Positions 7,955-15,488 of a DNA stretch of 64,000 nt are shown here, one piece after another. The translations under genes were made by a program, and so were the position numbers. The first letter of the stretch is position 1; every line of letters starts with the position of its first letter. A model generated the notes under the pieces. The model was not told the origin of the DNA and ran no database searches. It saw only the letters and a program-made list of their open reading frames with translations. The stretch lies in assembly GCF_006539505.1 (NCBI RefSeq), contig NZ_BJND01000005.1, positions 124,001 through 188,000 on the forward strand. Reading direction: 5' to 3'. Source of the DNA: Streptomyces spinoverrucosus. Lineage in GTDB: Bacteria > Actinomycetota > Actinomycetes > Streptomycetales > Streptomycetaceae.

Positions 7955-8262
7955 CCGAAACTCACTCCCTGGGGGCCGACGTTTCCGCGCCGGTCGCGTG
8001 CATGGTGGGGCGCCCCGTGGGGCAGGCGGAGCTGCACCCGGCGGGCGGCATGTCGGCAGAGGCTATCGGATGTTGGGAAGTTCGTGTTCACCGGCCGTTC
8101 ACAGTCCGGTTCCACACGGTCTGCCGGTACCTCCGCGATGATCATCATCGGGGACGCGGGGGGGCGACGTACAAAATCGCACTTCCGAATGTGGGCAATC
8201 ACGACAGAAAGGGCTAAAGCCCGGGGCGACCCAGGTACCGGCCGGGATTAGGGTGGGCCACC
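7955..8262. other. Divergent promoter region between the envelope operon and galE
   Basis: About 308 bp without a convincing gene. It must contain promoters for the leftward operon and for galE, which I could not place with confidence. It carries the palindrome listed next. Confidence 0.5.
8136..8150. promoter_or_regulatory. Perfect 15-bp palindrome, candidate operator
   Basis: CGATGAT-C-ATCATCG is a perfect odd-length palindrome between the divergent envelope operon and galE. The A/T content is high for this genome. It could bind a regulator of one or both directions; no regulator gene is adjacent. Confidence 0.35.
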
Positions 8263-9234
8263 ATGACATGGCTGATCACCGGCGGTGCCGGATACATCGG
8301 GGCGCATGTGGCGCGGGTCATGGCCGAGGCCGGGGAGCGCGTCGTGGCGCTGGACGACCTCTCGGCCGGGGTGCCCGCGCGGCTCCCGGCGGACGTACCT
8401 CTGGTGCGGGGCTCGGCCGGGGACGGCGAGCTGCTGAAGCGGGTGTTCGCCGAGCACGCGGTGACGGGCGTGGTGCATCTCGCGGCGCGCAAGCAGGTCG
8501 GCGAGTCCGTGGAGCAGCCGACCCGGTACTACGAGGAGAACGTCGGCGGTCTCGCGGCGCTGCTGGACGCGGTCGCCGGGGCCGGGATCAGGCGCTTCCT
8601 CTTCTCCTCGTCCGCGGCCGTCTACGGCAACCCCGATGTGGACCTCATCACGGAGGACACGCCGTGCGCCCCGATGAGCCCGTACGGCGAGACAAAACTC
8701 GCCGGTGAGTGGCTGGTGCGCGCGGCGGGCCGGGCGCACGGCATCGCGACGGTGTGCCTGCGCTACTTCAACGTGGCGGGCGCGGCCGCGCCGGAGCTGG
8801 CCGACACCGGCGTGTTCAACGTGGTCCCCATGGTCTTCGACCGGCTGACCCGCGACGAGGCCCCGCGGATCTTCGGCGACGACTACCCGACGCCGGACGG
8901 CACCTGCATCCGTGACTACATCCATGTCGCCGACCTCGCCGAGGCGCACCTCGCGGCGGCACGGCGGCTGTCCGCCCCGGACGCGTCCGGCGATCTGACC
9001 GTGAACATCGGCCGCGGCGAGGGCGTCTCGGTGCGCGAGCTGGTCACGCTGATCGGTGAGGTGACCGGCGACACCCGCCCCGCCGTCGTCGAGGCGCGCC
9101 GCCCCGGGGACGCGCCGCGCGCCGTCGCCTCGGCCGCCCGGGCCGCCGAGGAGCTGGGTTGGACGGCCCGGCGCGGAGTGCGCGAGATGGTCGAGTCGGC
9201 GTGGCAGGGATGGCTGCTGCACCACGGCCGGTGA
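8263..9234 (+). CDS. galE: UDP-glucose 4-epimerase
   Basis: Cytoplasmic interconversion of UDP-glucose and UDP-galactose, supplying sugar nucleotides for glycans. The 323-residue protein has the Rossmann motif GGAGYIG at residues 7-13, the SSSAAVYGNP serine region, the catalytic YGETK (Y-x3-K) and the RYFNVAGAA substrate loop, all in the order of extended short-chain dehydrogenases. It is divergent from the envelope operon, which it may feed with sugars. A strong hairpin terminator follows. Confidence 0.9.
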   Translation: MTWLITGGAGYIGAHVARVMAEAGERVVALDDLSAGVPARLPADVPLVRGSAGDGELLKRVFAEHAVTGVVHLAARKQVGESVEQPTRYYEENVGGLAALLDAVAGAGIRRFLFSSSAAVYGNPDVDLITEDTPCAPMSPYGETKLAGEWLVRAAGRAHGIATVCLRYFNVAGAAAPELADTGVFNVVPMVFDRLTRDEAPRIFGDDYPTPDGTCIRDYIHVADLAEAHLAAARRLSAPDASGDLTVNIGRGEGVSVRELVTLIGEVTGDTRPAVVEARRPGDAPRAVASAARAAEELGWTARRGVREMVESAWQGWLLHHGR

Positions 9235-9255
9235 TCGGCCGGTGATCGCGCCAAT

Positions 9256-9290
9256 GCCCTGACCTGCGCTTCATTTCCGCAGGTCAGGGC
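9256..9290 (+). terminator. Terminator after galE
   Basis: A perfect 13-bp stem (GCCCTGACCTGCG with CGCAGGTCAGGGC) and a 9-base loop lie 21 bp beyond the galE stop. No U-run. Confidence 0.85.
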
Positions 9291-9380
9291 ACATGACAAC
9301 GGTGTTCAGTGCCGCGTTGCCGGATACCCCCCGCCCGTAGTTCACTGGGGTCCGGACCGATCAACGGGAGGCGGCTGTTC

Positions 9381-10319
9381 ATGGGGGCTGGGCACGATCA
9401 CGGGCATGCGCACGGCGCGCCGGTCACCGGTACGGCGGCCGCGGCGTACCGCGGCAGGTTGCGGATCGCGCTGTCCATCACGCTCACCGTCATGGTGGTC
9501 GAGATCGTCGGCGGTGTGCTCGCGGACTCCCTCGCGTTGATCGCGGACGCCGCGCACATGGCGACCGACGCGCTCGGCCTCGGCATGGCGCTGCTCGCGA
9601 TCCACTTCGCCAATCTCCCGGCCAGCGCGAACCGCACCTTCGGGTACGCGCGCGCCGAGATCCTCGCCGCGCTCGCCAACTGTCTGCTGCTGCTCGGGGT
9701 CGGCGGCTATGTGCTGTACGAGGCGATCCAGCGGTTCATCACACCGGCCGGCACCGAGGGCGGGCTGACCGCGGTGTTCGGTCTGATCGGTCTGGTCGCG
9801 AACATGATCTCGCTCACGCTGCTGATGCGCGGCCAGAAGGAGAGCCTGAACGTGCGCGGCGCCTTCCTGGAGGTCGCCGCCGACGCGCTGGGCTCGGTGG
9901 CGGTGCTGATCTCGGCGGTGGTGATCGTCACCACCGGCTGGCAGGCGGCCGACCCGATCGCCTCGCTGGTCATCGGCCTGATGATCGTGCCGCGCACGCT
10001 GAAGCTGCTGCGCGAGACGCTCGACGTGCTGCTGGAGTCGGCACCCAAGGGCGTCGACATGGCGGAGGTGCGGGCCCACGTACTGGCGCTCGACGGGGTG
10101 GAGGACGTCCACGATCTGCACGCCTGGACGATCACCTCGGGCATGCCGGTGCTGTCCGCGCACGTCGTCGTCCGCTCCGACGTCCTGAACGCGATAGGGC
10201 ACGAGAAGATGCTCCACGAACTCCAGGGCTGCCTGGGCGACCACTTCGACGTGGAGCACTGCACGTTCCAGCTGGAGCCGAGCGGCCACGCGGAACACGA
10301 GGCACGGTTGTGCTACTGA
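9381..10319 (+). CDS. Cation diffusion facilitator (CzcD/ZitB-type metal efflux)
   Basis: Cytoplasmic-membrane proton antiporter for divalent metals. The 312-residue protein has a His-rich N-terminus (HDHGHAHG), six hydrophobic segments, the second-helix site DAAHMATD and a C-terminal cytoplasmic domain with DVHDLHAWT, typical of the family. The ATG start has GGGAGG nine bases upstream; the longer open frame was rejected. In helix 5 the usual HxxxD metal site reads ExxxD (EVAAD before ALGSV), so metal preference may differ from zinc. No regulator gene is adjacent. Confidence 0.87.
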   Translation: MGAGHDHGHAHGAPVTGTAAAAYRGRLRIALSITLTVMVVEIVGGVLADSLALIADAAHMATDALGLGMALLAIHFANLPASANRTFGYARAEILAALANCLLLLGVGGYVLYEAIQRFITPAGTEGGLTAVFGLIGLVANMISLTLLMRGQKESLNVRGAFLEVAADALGSVAVLISAVVIVTTGWQAADPIASLVIGLMIVPRTLKLLRETLDVLLESAPKGVDMAEVRAHVLALDGVEDVHDLHAWTITSGMPVLSAHVVVRSDVLNAIGHEKMLHELQGCLGDHFDVEHCTFQLEPSGHAEHEARLCY

Positions 10320-10792
10320 ATCGCCGGGGGCGCTCATCAGTTGTGCGCTGAGGCCGGGCACGACTGCTTGAGGGCCGACACGGCGCACAGGAAACCCGGC
10401 GTCCGCCGAAGCCCCGCACGCACGCGCGAGCCGGAAACCGGCGAGCGCCGAAGCCGGTACGACCGCTTGAGGGCCGATACGGCACCCATCAAACCGGCGA
10501 GCGCTGAAGCCCGGCGCGACCGCCTGAAGGCCGACACACCGGCGCGCGCGGACGCCGCAGGCGATCGCTGTCGGAAGCGGCCGCAGGCGACCCACGCCCA
10601 TGCCCCGGAGTGCGACGGTTCGGCGCGCGCCCCCGTCCTCACCCGCACAGCCGTACCAGACGGTTCCTGGCTTCGTGCGGCGGGCAGGATCATCCACCGG
10701 GTCCCTCTTCCGGTGCAGACGCGCCGGGAAGTGCCGGGAGTGCCGGATTCGTACGGCAGACTGGGGCGCGAGGAACGAGGCGAAGGATGGGT
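10320..10792. other. Intergenic region with degenerate repeats before idi
   Basis: About 470 bp between the metal transporter and idi. Open frames run through it on both strands but encode only repeated low-complexity peptide. It contains the repeats described next and presumably the idi promoter near its right end. Confidence 0.5.
10362..10560. repeat. Degenerate direct repeats (three copies)
   Basis: Three copies of GACYGCYTGARGGCCGAYAC begin at 10362, 10461 and 10518. The second unit is 57 bp; the first is 99 bp and contains extra internal repetition of AAACCSGCG...CGAAGCC. The repeats lie outside any supported gene. Function unknown; a decayed tandem array is likely. Confidence 0.6.
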
Positions 10793-11386
10793 ATGCCGAT
10801 CACACCTGCCACCGCGACGCACAGCTCGTCGAACGGCACCGCGGAAGCGATCATGCTGGAACTGGTCGACGAGAACGGCGTGACGATCGGCACCGCTGAG
10901 AAGCTCGCCGCCCACCAGCCACCGGGCCGGCTGCACCGGGCGTTCTCGGTCTTCCTCTTCGACGACTACGGCCGGCTGCTGCTCCAGCAGCGGGCGCTGG
11001 GCAAGTACCACTCCCCCGGTGTCTGGTCCAACACCTGCTGCGGCCACCCCTACCCCGGCGAGGCCCCCTTCGCGGCGGCGGCCCGGCGGACGTACGAGGA
11101 ACTCGGCGTCTCCCCGTCGCTGCTCGCCGAGGCGGGCACCGTGCGCTACAACCACCCGGACCCGGTGTCGGGCCTGGTGGAGCAGGAGTACAACCACCTT
11201 TTCGTCGGACTGGTGCAGGCGCCGCTGCGGCCGGACCCGGAGGAGGTGCACGCCACGGCGTTCGTCACCCCGGACGAGCTGGCGGAGCGGCACGCCAGGG
11301 ACACCTTCTCGGCGTGGTTCATGACGGTGCTGGACGCGGCCCGTCCCGCGATCAGGGAGCTGACCGGTCCGTCCGAGGGCTGGTGA
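10793..11386 (+). CDS. idi: Isopentenyl-diphosphate delta-isomerase, type I
   Basis: Interconverts isopentenyl and dimethylallyl diphosphate for isoprenoid synthesis, in keeping with the hopanoid genes nearby. The Nudix-fold protein of 197 residues has the catalytic cysteine in SNTCCGHP, metal-binding histidines and glutamates in HRAFSVFLF and RRTYEELG, and the second catalytic glutamate in QEYNHLF. I chose the second of two close ATG codons (MPITPATAT), six bases apart, because AAGGA lies five bases before it and the result is 197 residues as I recall for the S. coelicolor enzyme. Confidence 0.92.
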   Translation: MPITPATATHSSSNGTAEAIMLELVDENGVTIGTAEKLAAHQPPGRLHRAFSVFLFDDYGRLLLQQRALGKYHSPGVWSNTCCGHPYPGEAPFAAAARRTYEELGVSPSLLAEAGTVRYNHPDPVSGLVEQEYNHLFVGLVQAPLRPDPEEVHATAFVTPDELAERHARDTFSAWFMTVLDAARPAIRELTGPSEGW

Positions 11387-11389
11387 GCC

Positions 11390-11899
11390 TCAGGGCAGCC
11401 GGGCGGGGTTGAGCGGCAGGGCGGCCCAGATCACCTTGCCACCGTTCGTCGTGTGCTCGACGTCGCACACCCCGCCCGCCTCCCGGGTGATCTCCCGCAC
11501 CAGGAGCAGACCCCGGCCGCCGGTCCGGCCGTGGTCGGTCTCCAGGGCGGTCGGCCGGTAGGGGTGGTTGTCCTCCACGGACACCCGCACCCACTCGGCG
11601 CCGACGGCGACCTCCACGGCGAGCATCGGCGAGAGCACCGCGGCGTGCCGTACGGCGTTCGTGACCAGCTCGGAGACGATCAGCAGCAGTCCCTGGGCCA
11701 CGTCGTCCGTGACCGGCACCCGCTGGCGCAGGAGCAGATCCCGTACGGCGTGCCGGGCCTGCGGGACCGAGGCGTCGACGGCGGGAGCGGTGAACCGCCA
11801 TACGCCCTCGTACGGCAGTGGAGCGCGCGTGCTCGGCTCGACGGTTGCGTCTGCGCCGCCTGCGGGGCGTGGGGCGGGCCCGCGCCCGTGGTCGTCCAT
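11390..11899 (-). CDS. ATP-binding protein of the RsbW/anti-sigma (HATPase_c_2) family
   Basis: Small regulatory ATPase or serine kinase of the large Streptomyces anti-sigma-like group. The 169-residue protein has the N-box VSELVTNAVRHA, the G1-type region VSVEDN and a later GGRGLLLV, matching a GHKL ATPase without a histidine kinase partner. The ATG start (MDDHGRGP) has GGGTGG upstream; a GTG 33 bp further upstream is possible but lacks such a site. It converges on idi with only three bases between stops. Target sigma or anti-anti-sigma factor is unknown. Confidence 0.8.
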   Translation of the reverse strand: MDDHGRGPAPRPAGGADATVEPSTRAPLPYEGVWRFTAPAVDASVPQARHAVRDLLLRQRVPVTDDVAQGLLLIVSELVTNAVRHAAVLSPMLAVEVAVGAEWVRVSVEDNHPYRPTALETDHGRTGGRGLLLVREITREAGGVCDVEHTTNGGKVIWAALPLNPARLP

Positions 11900-12074
11900 C
11901 GTCCGGTCGCCACCCTTGTGCTCGGTTGTCACCACACGTCGAGTGTTGGTAACGCGCCGCCTCCTGCCGGAGAGCTGAACACAAGTCAGCAATTATCGAA
12001 CGCTTCTGACCGTTGGCGTATGACACGGTCAGATGTGGGACTGCATCCTGTCCCGCCGGTGCCGACTTTCCGAA

Positions 12075-12695
12075 CTATTCGGCTTGTACGGGTTTCGAGG
12101 CATCCCCTGGCCCGGCCTTGCCCACTCCTGAGGCGTCCTCGACCATGCCCACGATCCGGCGGCCGCCGAAGCCGGTGGCGATCAGGCCGAGGCCGTCGAA
12201 GAGCAGGGCCAGCGAGAAGAACGTACCGATGACGTACTGGCTGCTGCTCGGCCAGGAGCCCAGCACCAGGATGCCCAGCAGCAGGTCGAACGCGCCCAGC
12301 AGCAGGGTCAGGCCGAACTGCGGGCCACGCACCACCAGGCCGCCGACCAGCCGGAACAGCCCGGCGGTGAGGAAGAGCAGGGCGGCGAACATGGCCAGGG
12401 CGTCGGCGGCCGCGTCGGGGCTCTTCAGGATCACGACACCCGCCGCGATGTTCAGGGCCGCGACGATCACCGCGAGCCAGAAGAAGTTGCTGCCGCGTCC
12501 CTCAATGGCGTGCAGCAGGCCGACCACGCCGCCGATCAGCAGCAGCCAGCCGAACAGGAGCATGGACGTCAGCGTGGCCACGCCGGTGTAGACGAGCCCG
12601 ACGAGACCGGCGACGACCAGGAGCACGCCCAGCGCGACCAGTCGGCCGAAGCCGCGCCGCAGTTTGGCCTTCTCGTCCTTCGCGGGCTTGGTCAT
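12075..12695 (-). CDS. HdeD/DUF308 family membrane protein
   Basis: Small integral membrane protein of 206 residues with about six hydrophobic segments, arranged in pairs (GVLLVVAGLVGLVY, SMLLFGWLLLIGGVVGLL and so on), between a charged N-terminus (MTKPAKDEKAKLRRG) and a hydrophilic C-terminus. HdeD-type proteins are linked to acid resistance in enteric bacteria; the role here is not known. The ATG start has a perfect AGGAGG seven bases upstream. The much longer open frame to 13493 is antisense to the enoyl-CoA hydratase gene. Confidence 0.82.
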   Translation of the reverse strand: MTKPAKDEKAKLRRGFGRLVALGVLLVVAGLVGLVYTGVATLTSMLLFGWLLLIGGVVGLLHAIEGRGSNFFWLAVIVAALNIAAGVVILKSPDAAADALAMFAALLFLTAGLFRLVGGLVVRGPQFGLTLLLGAFDLLLGILVLGSWPSSSQYVIGTFFSLALLFDGLGLIATGFGGRRIVGMVEDASGVGKAGPGDASKPVQAE

Positions 12696-12762
12696 CGGGC
12701 CGCCTCCTCTCACGGGCCCCTCGTCGATCGTACGGAGCGGGGGTGCGGCTAGCATCCCGCGC

Positions 12763-13512
12763 ATGGAGCCCCAGCTGCTGCACCGCGTCGCCGACTCGGT
12801 GGCCACCGTCGTCATCGCCCATCCGGCCAAGCGGAACGCCATGACGGCCGCGATGTGGCGGGCGCTGCCCGAGCTGCTGGACACCCTGGCGGCAGATCCG
12901 GGGGTACGGGCCCTGGTGCTGACGGGTGAGGGCGGCACGTTCTGCGCGGGCGCCGACATCTCCACGCTGCGGGCCTCGCCCGCCGAGGCGCAGGGGCTGG
13001 CCGTGCGGGCGGAGGAGGCGCTCGCCGCGTTTGCGAAGCCGACGCTGGCGGCGATCCGCGGGCACTGCGTGGGCGGCGGGGCGCAGCTCGCGGCGGCCTG
13101 TGATCTGCGGTTCGCGGAGGAGGGCGCGCTGTTCGGGGTGACCCCGGCGAAGCTCGGGATCGTGTATCCGGCCTCCGCGACCCGGCGGTTGAAGTCGCTG
13201 GTGGGTCCGGCCACCACCAAGTACCTGCTGTTCTCGGGCGAGTTGATCGGCACCGACCGGGCGTTGCGCACCGGGCTGGTCGACGAGGTGCTGCCCGAGG
13301 GTGAACTCGACAAGCGGGTCGCCGAGTTCACCCGCATCCTGGTGTCCCGCTCGCAGCTGACGCAGGCCGCGGCGAAGGAGTTCGCCGACGGGCGCACCGA
13401 CCGGGACGCGTACTGGGCCGAGCAGATGCGCGACAACGCCGACACCGCGGAGGGCGTCGCCGCGTTCCTGGAGCGGCGGCAGCCGCGCTTCACCTGGACC
13501 GCGTCAGGCTGA
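12763..13512 (+). CDS. Enoyl-CoA hydratase/isomerase family protein
   Basis: Crotonase-fold enzyme, 249 residues. The oxyanion-hole segments are clear: the first in GEGGTFCAGADIS (about residue 60) and the second in GHCVGGGAQLAAACDLRF (about residue 100), followed by GVTPAKLGIVYP. Substrate cannot be assigned; members act in fatty-acid and amino-acid CoA-ester breakdown. ATG (MEPQLLHR) was chosen over an upstream in-frame ATG that would lie in the neighbour's promoter region. The last 9 bp overlap, tail to tail, with the DJ-1 gene. Confidence 0.85.
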   Translation: MEPQLLHRVADSVATVVIAHPAKRNAMTAAMWRALPELLDTLAADPGVRALVLTGEGGTFCAGADISTLRASPAEAQGLAVRAEEALAAFAKPTLAAIRGHCVGGGAQLAAACDLRFAEEGALFGVTPAKLGIVYPASATRRLKSLVGPATTKYLLFSGELIGTDRALRTGLVDEVLPEGELDKRVAEFTRILVSRSQLTQAAAKEFADGRTDRDAYWAEQMRDNADTAEGVAAFLERRQPRFTWTASG

Positions 13513-14133
13513 GGCGGCCTGGGCGCGGAACATCTCGACGAGGTGCGCGGGTGCCTTCTGCGGGGAGCCGGCGTCGTACGGGGGCTGCGGGTCGTACTCG
13601 GTCATCAGCTGGACGGCCTGGGCGTGTTCGTCGCCGGCGATCCTGCCGAGCAGGGTGAGGCCCATGTCGATGCCGGAGGAGACCCCGGCGGCGGTGACGT
13701 ACTTGCCGTCGAAGACGACCCGCTCTTGCGTGGGCTCGACACCGAAGGGTTTCAGCTCCTCCAGGGTGAGCCAGTGCGATGTCGCCCGGCGTCCCCGGAG
13801 GAGTCCGGCGGCGGCCAGGATCAGGGAGCCGGTGCACACGGACGTCGTCCAGGTGGTGGTGGCGTCGGCGGTGCGCAGCCAGTCCAGCAGGGTGTCGTTC
13901 GTCATCTGCGACTCCTGGCCGGGACCGCCCGGGACCACCACGATGTCGGGGCTCGGCACGTCGGTCAGGGTCCGGTCGGCGGTGAGCGCGAGGTTGCCGG
14001 TGTCGTTGCGGACGGGGCCGGTGCGTTCGGCGACGAAGACCGTCTCGGCGTCCGGGAGGCGGCCGAGGGTCTCGTAGGGGCCTACGGCGTCCAGGGCGGT
14101 GAAGCCGTCGTAGAGGACGATGGCGATCTGCAT
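13504..14133 (-). CDS. DJ-1/PfpI family protein (class I glutamine amidotransferase-like)
   Basis: Single-domain DJ-1 superfamily protein of 209 residues. It begins MQIAIVLYDGFTALDAVGPYE and has the nucleophile elbow SVCTGSLILAAAGLL with its conserved cysteine, plus VVPGGPG. Relatives include isonitrile hydratases and glyoxalase-like enzymes; I cannot choose between them. The ATG used has AAGGG seven bases upstream; an ATG 15 bp upstream (MKGQP) overlaps the stop of the preceding regulator as ATGA and may be the true start. The gene follows a regulator with a homologous domain, suggesting a duplicated pair. Confidence 0.83.
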   Translation of the reverse strand: MQIAIVLYDGFTALDAVGPYETLGRLPDAETVFVAERTGPVRNDTGNLALTADRTLTDVPSPDIVVVPGGPGQESQMTNDTLLDWLRTADATTTWTTSVCTGSLILAAAGLLRGRRATSHWLTLEELKPFGVEPTQERVVFDGKYVTAAGVSSGIDMGLTLLGRIAGDEHAQAVQLMTEYDPQPPYDAGSPQKAPAHLVEMFRAQAASA

Positions 14134-14144
14134 CGGTTGTCCCT

Positions 14145-15104
14145 TCATGGGGTGAGGGCCGGACGGAAACGCCGGCGGTACTCGGCCGGTGCGGTGCCGA
14201 GGGCCTTCACGAAGGCCCGGCGCATGGCCTCGGGTGTGCCGTAGCCGCTGGCGCGGGAGATTTCCTCGATTCCGTCGCCCGTGTCCTCCAGGAGGCGGCG
14301 GGCGTGTTCGAGGCGGACCCGGTCGACGTAGCGGCCGGGGGTCGTGCCGGTCTCGGACCGGAAGGCGCGGGCGAAGTGGCGCGGGGAGAGCCGGGCGCGG
14401 GCGGCGAGGGCCTCGACGGTCAGGTCGTCGGCGGGGTGCTCGGTGATCCACCGCTGGAGCTCGCGCAGCGGCTCGCGGGAGGCCGTCTGGGCGGCGAGCT
14501 GCGCGCTGAACTGGGCCTGGTTTCCGGGACGGCGCAGGAAGACCACGAGGTGGCGGGCGATGGTGAGGGCGACGTCCCGGCCGAGGTCCTCCTCGACCAG
14601 GGCGAGGGCGAGGTCGATGCCGGAGGTGACGCCGGCGGACGTTGCGATGTGGCCGTCGCGCACGTAGATGGGGTCGGGTTCGACCTGCACGGCCGGGTGG
14701 TCGCGGGCGAGCTGGTCGCAGAACCTCCAGTGGGTCGTCGCGCGACGGCCGTCCAGCAGGCCCGCCTCGGCGAGCAGCAGCGACCCGGTGCACACGGAGA
14801 CCAGGCGCGGGGCCCGCGGCCCCTGCTCACGCAGCCAGTCGGTCAGACGCGGATCCGGCCGGCGGGTGCCCCTGCCACCGGGGACCAGGAGGGTGTGCGC
14901 GGCGGACGCGTCGGCGAGAGCCTCGTCCGGTACGAGGGTCAGCCCGCTGGAGCTGCGGACGGGACCGCCGTCCAGGGAGGCCGTACGGATGCGGTACGTC
15001 CCCGGGTTGATCGTCTCGGCCCCGGCGAAGACCTCCACCGGGCCGGTGACGTCGAGGCTCTGCACGCCGTCGAAGAGGACGACCAGAACGGTTCGTTGCG
15101 CCAT
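14145..15104 (-). CDS. GlxA-family transcriptional regulator (DJ-1 domain plus AraC HTH)
   Basis: Regulator of 319 residues. Residues 1-190 form a DJ-1-like domain (VLFDGVQSLDVTGPVEVF, then SVCTGSLLLAEAGLL with the conserved cysteine). The C-terminal third is an AraC-type double helix-turn-helix (LTVEALAARARLSPRHFARAF and EISRASGYGTPEAMRRAF). It likely senses a small molecule with the first domain. It is co-transcribed with the DJ-1 enzyme-like gene downstream and may control it. Start ATG reads MAQRTVLVVLF, placed where homology to the domain begins. Confidence 0.87.
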   Translation of the reverse strand: MAQRTVLVVLFDGVQSLDVTGPVEVFAGAETINPGTYRIRTASLDGGPVRSSSGLTLVPDEALADASAAHTLLVPGGRGTRRPDPRLTDWLREQGPRAPRLVSVCTGSLLLAEAGLLDGRRATTHWRFCDQLARDHPAVQVEPDPIYVRDGHIATSAGVTSGIDLALALVEEDLGRDVALTIARHLVVFLRRPGNQAQFSAQLAAQTASREPLRELQRWITEHPADDLTVEALAARARLSPRHFARAFRSETGTTPGRYVDRVRLEHARRLLEDTGDGIEEISRASGYGTPEAMRRAFVKALGTAPAEYRRRFRPALTP

Positions 15105-15252
15105 ACGAGCGATTCTTCGCGGGGCCGATCGCGGCCGCAATGACGAGTTCCCCACCTTTCCTGCCATCGCCCGGCATGACCGGCGGCGGGCGCGGTACCC
15201 GCAGATCACCTGGTCCACAGAGAGTCGAAGTGCAAGACGAAAGGGGATTCAC

Positions 15253-15390
15253 GTGTTCCGTGCCATTGCGGATGTCCTGCGGCAGATCGGCGGTGCCGTC
15301 GCCACGGTCGTGACGTTGCCGTTCCGGGCCGTGGCCCGCCTGCTCGGCGGCGCTTCCGGGGCCGGCCGACGCGGCGCGCGCCGGGTCTGA
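15253..15390 (+). CDS. Small LPFR-domain protein
   Basis: A 45-residue protein too short for usual gene calls. It starts with GTG six bases after AAGGGG. The sequence has a hydrophobic middle (GGAVATVVTLPFRAVARLLGG) with the central LPFR tetrapeptide, and a basic, glycine-rich tail. Such short LPFR proteins are, as I recall, conserved across Streptomyces. The amphipathic helix suggests membrane association. Function unknown. Confidence 0.7.
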   Translation: MFRAIADVLRQIGGAVATVVTLPFRAVARLLGGASGAGRRGARRV

Positions 15391-15488
15391 GAGCCGCCGC
15401 CCCGCCAGTTCCCGCCCTGGTCCCCCGTTGTCGGTGCCACCTGCCACAATTGCCGCGCAACCCGAAGTGAGAAGGCGGTACGGGAATC

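Noticed and set aside
10341..10883. Open frame between the metal transporter and idi
   Set aside because: It translates the degenerate repeat and overlaps idi in another frame. No ribosome site or domain is seen.
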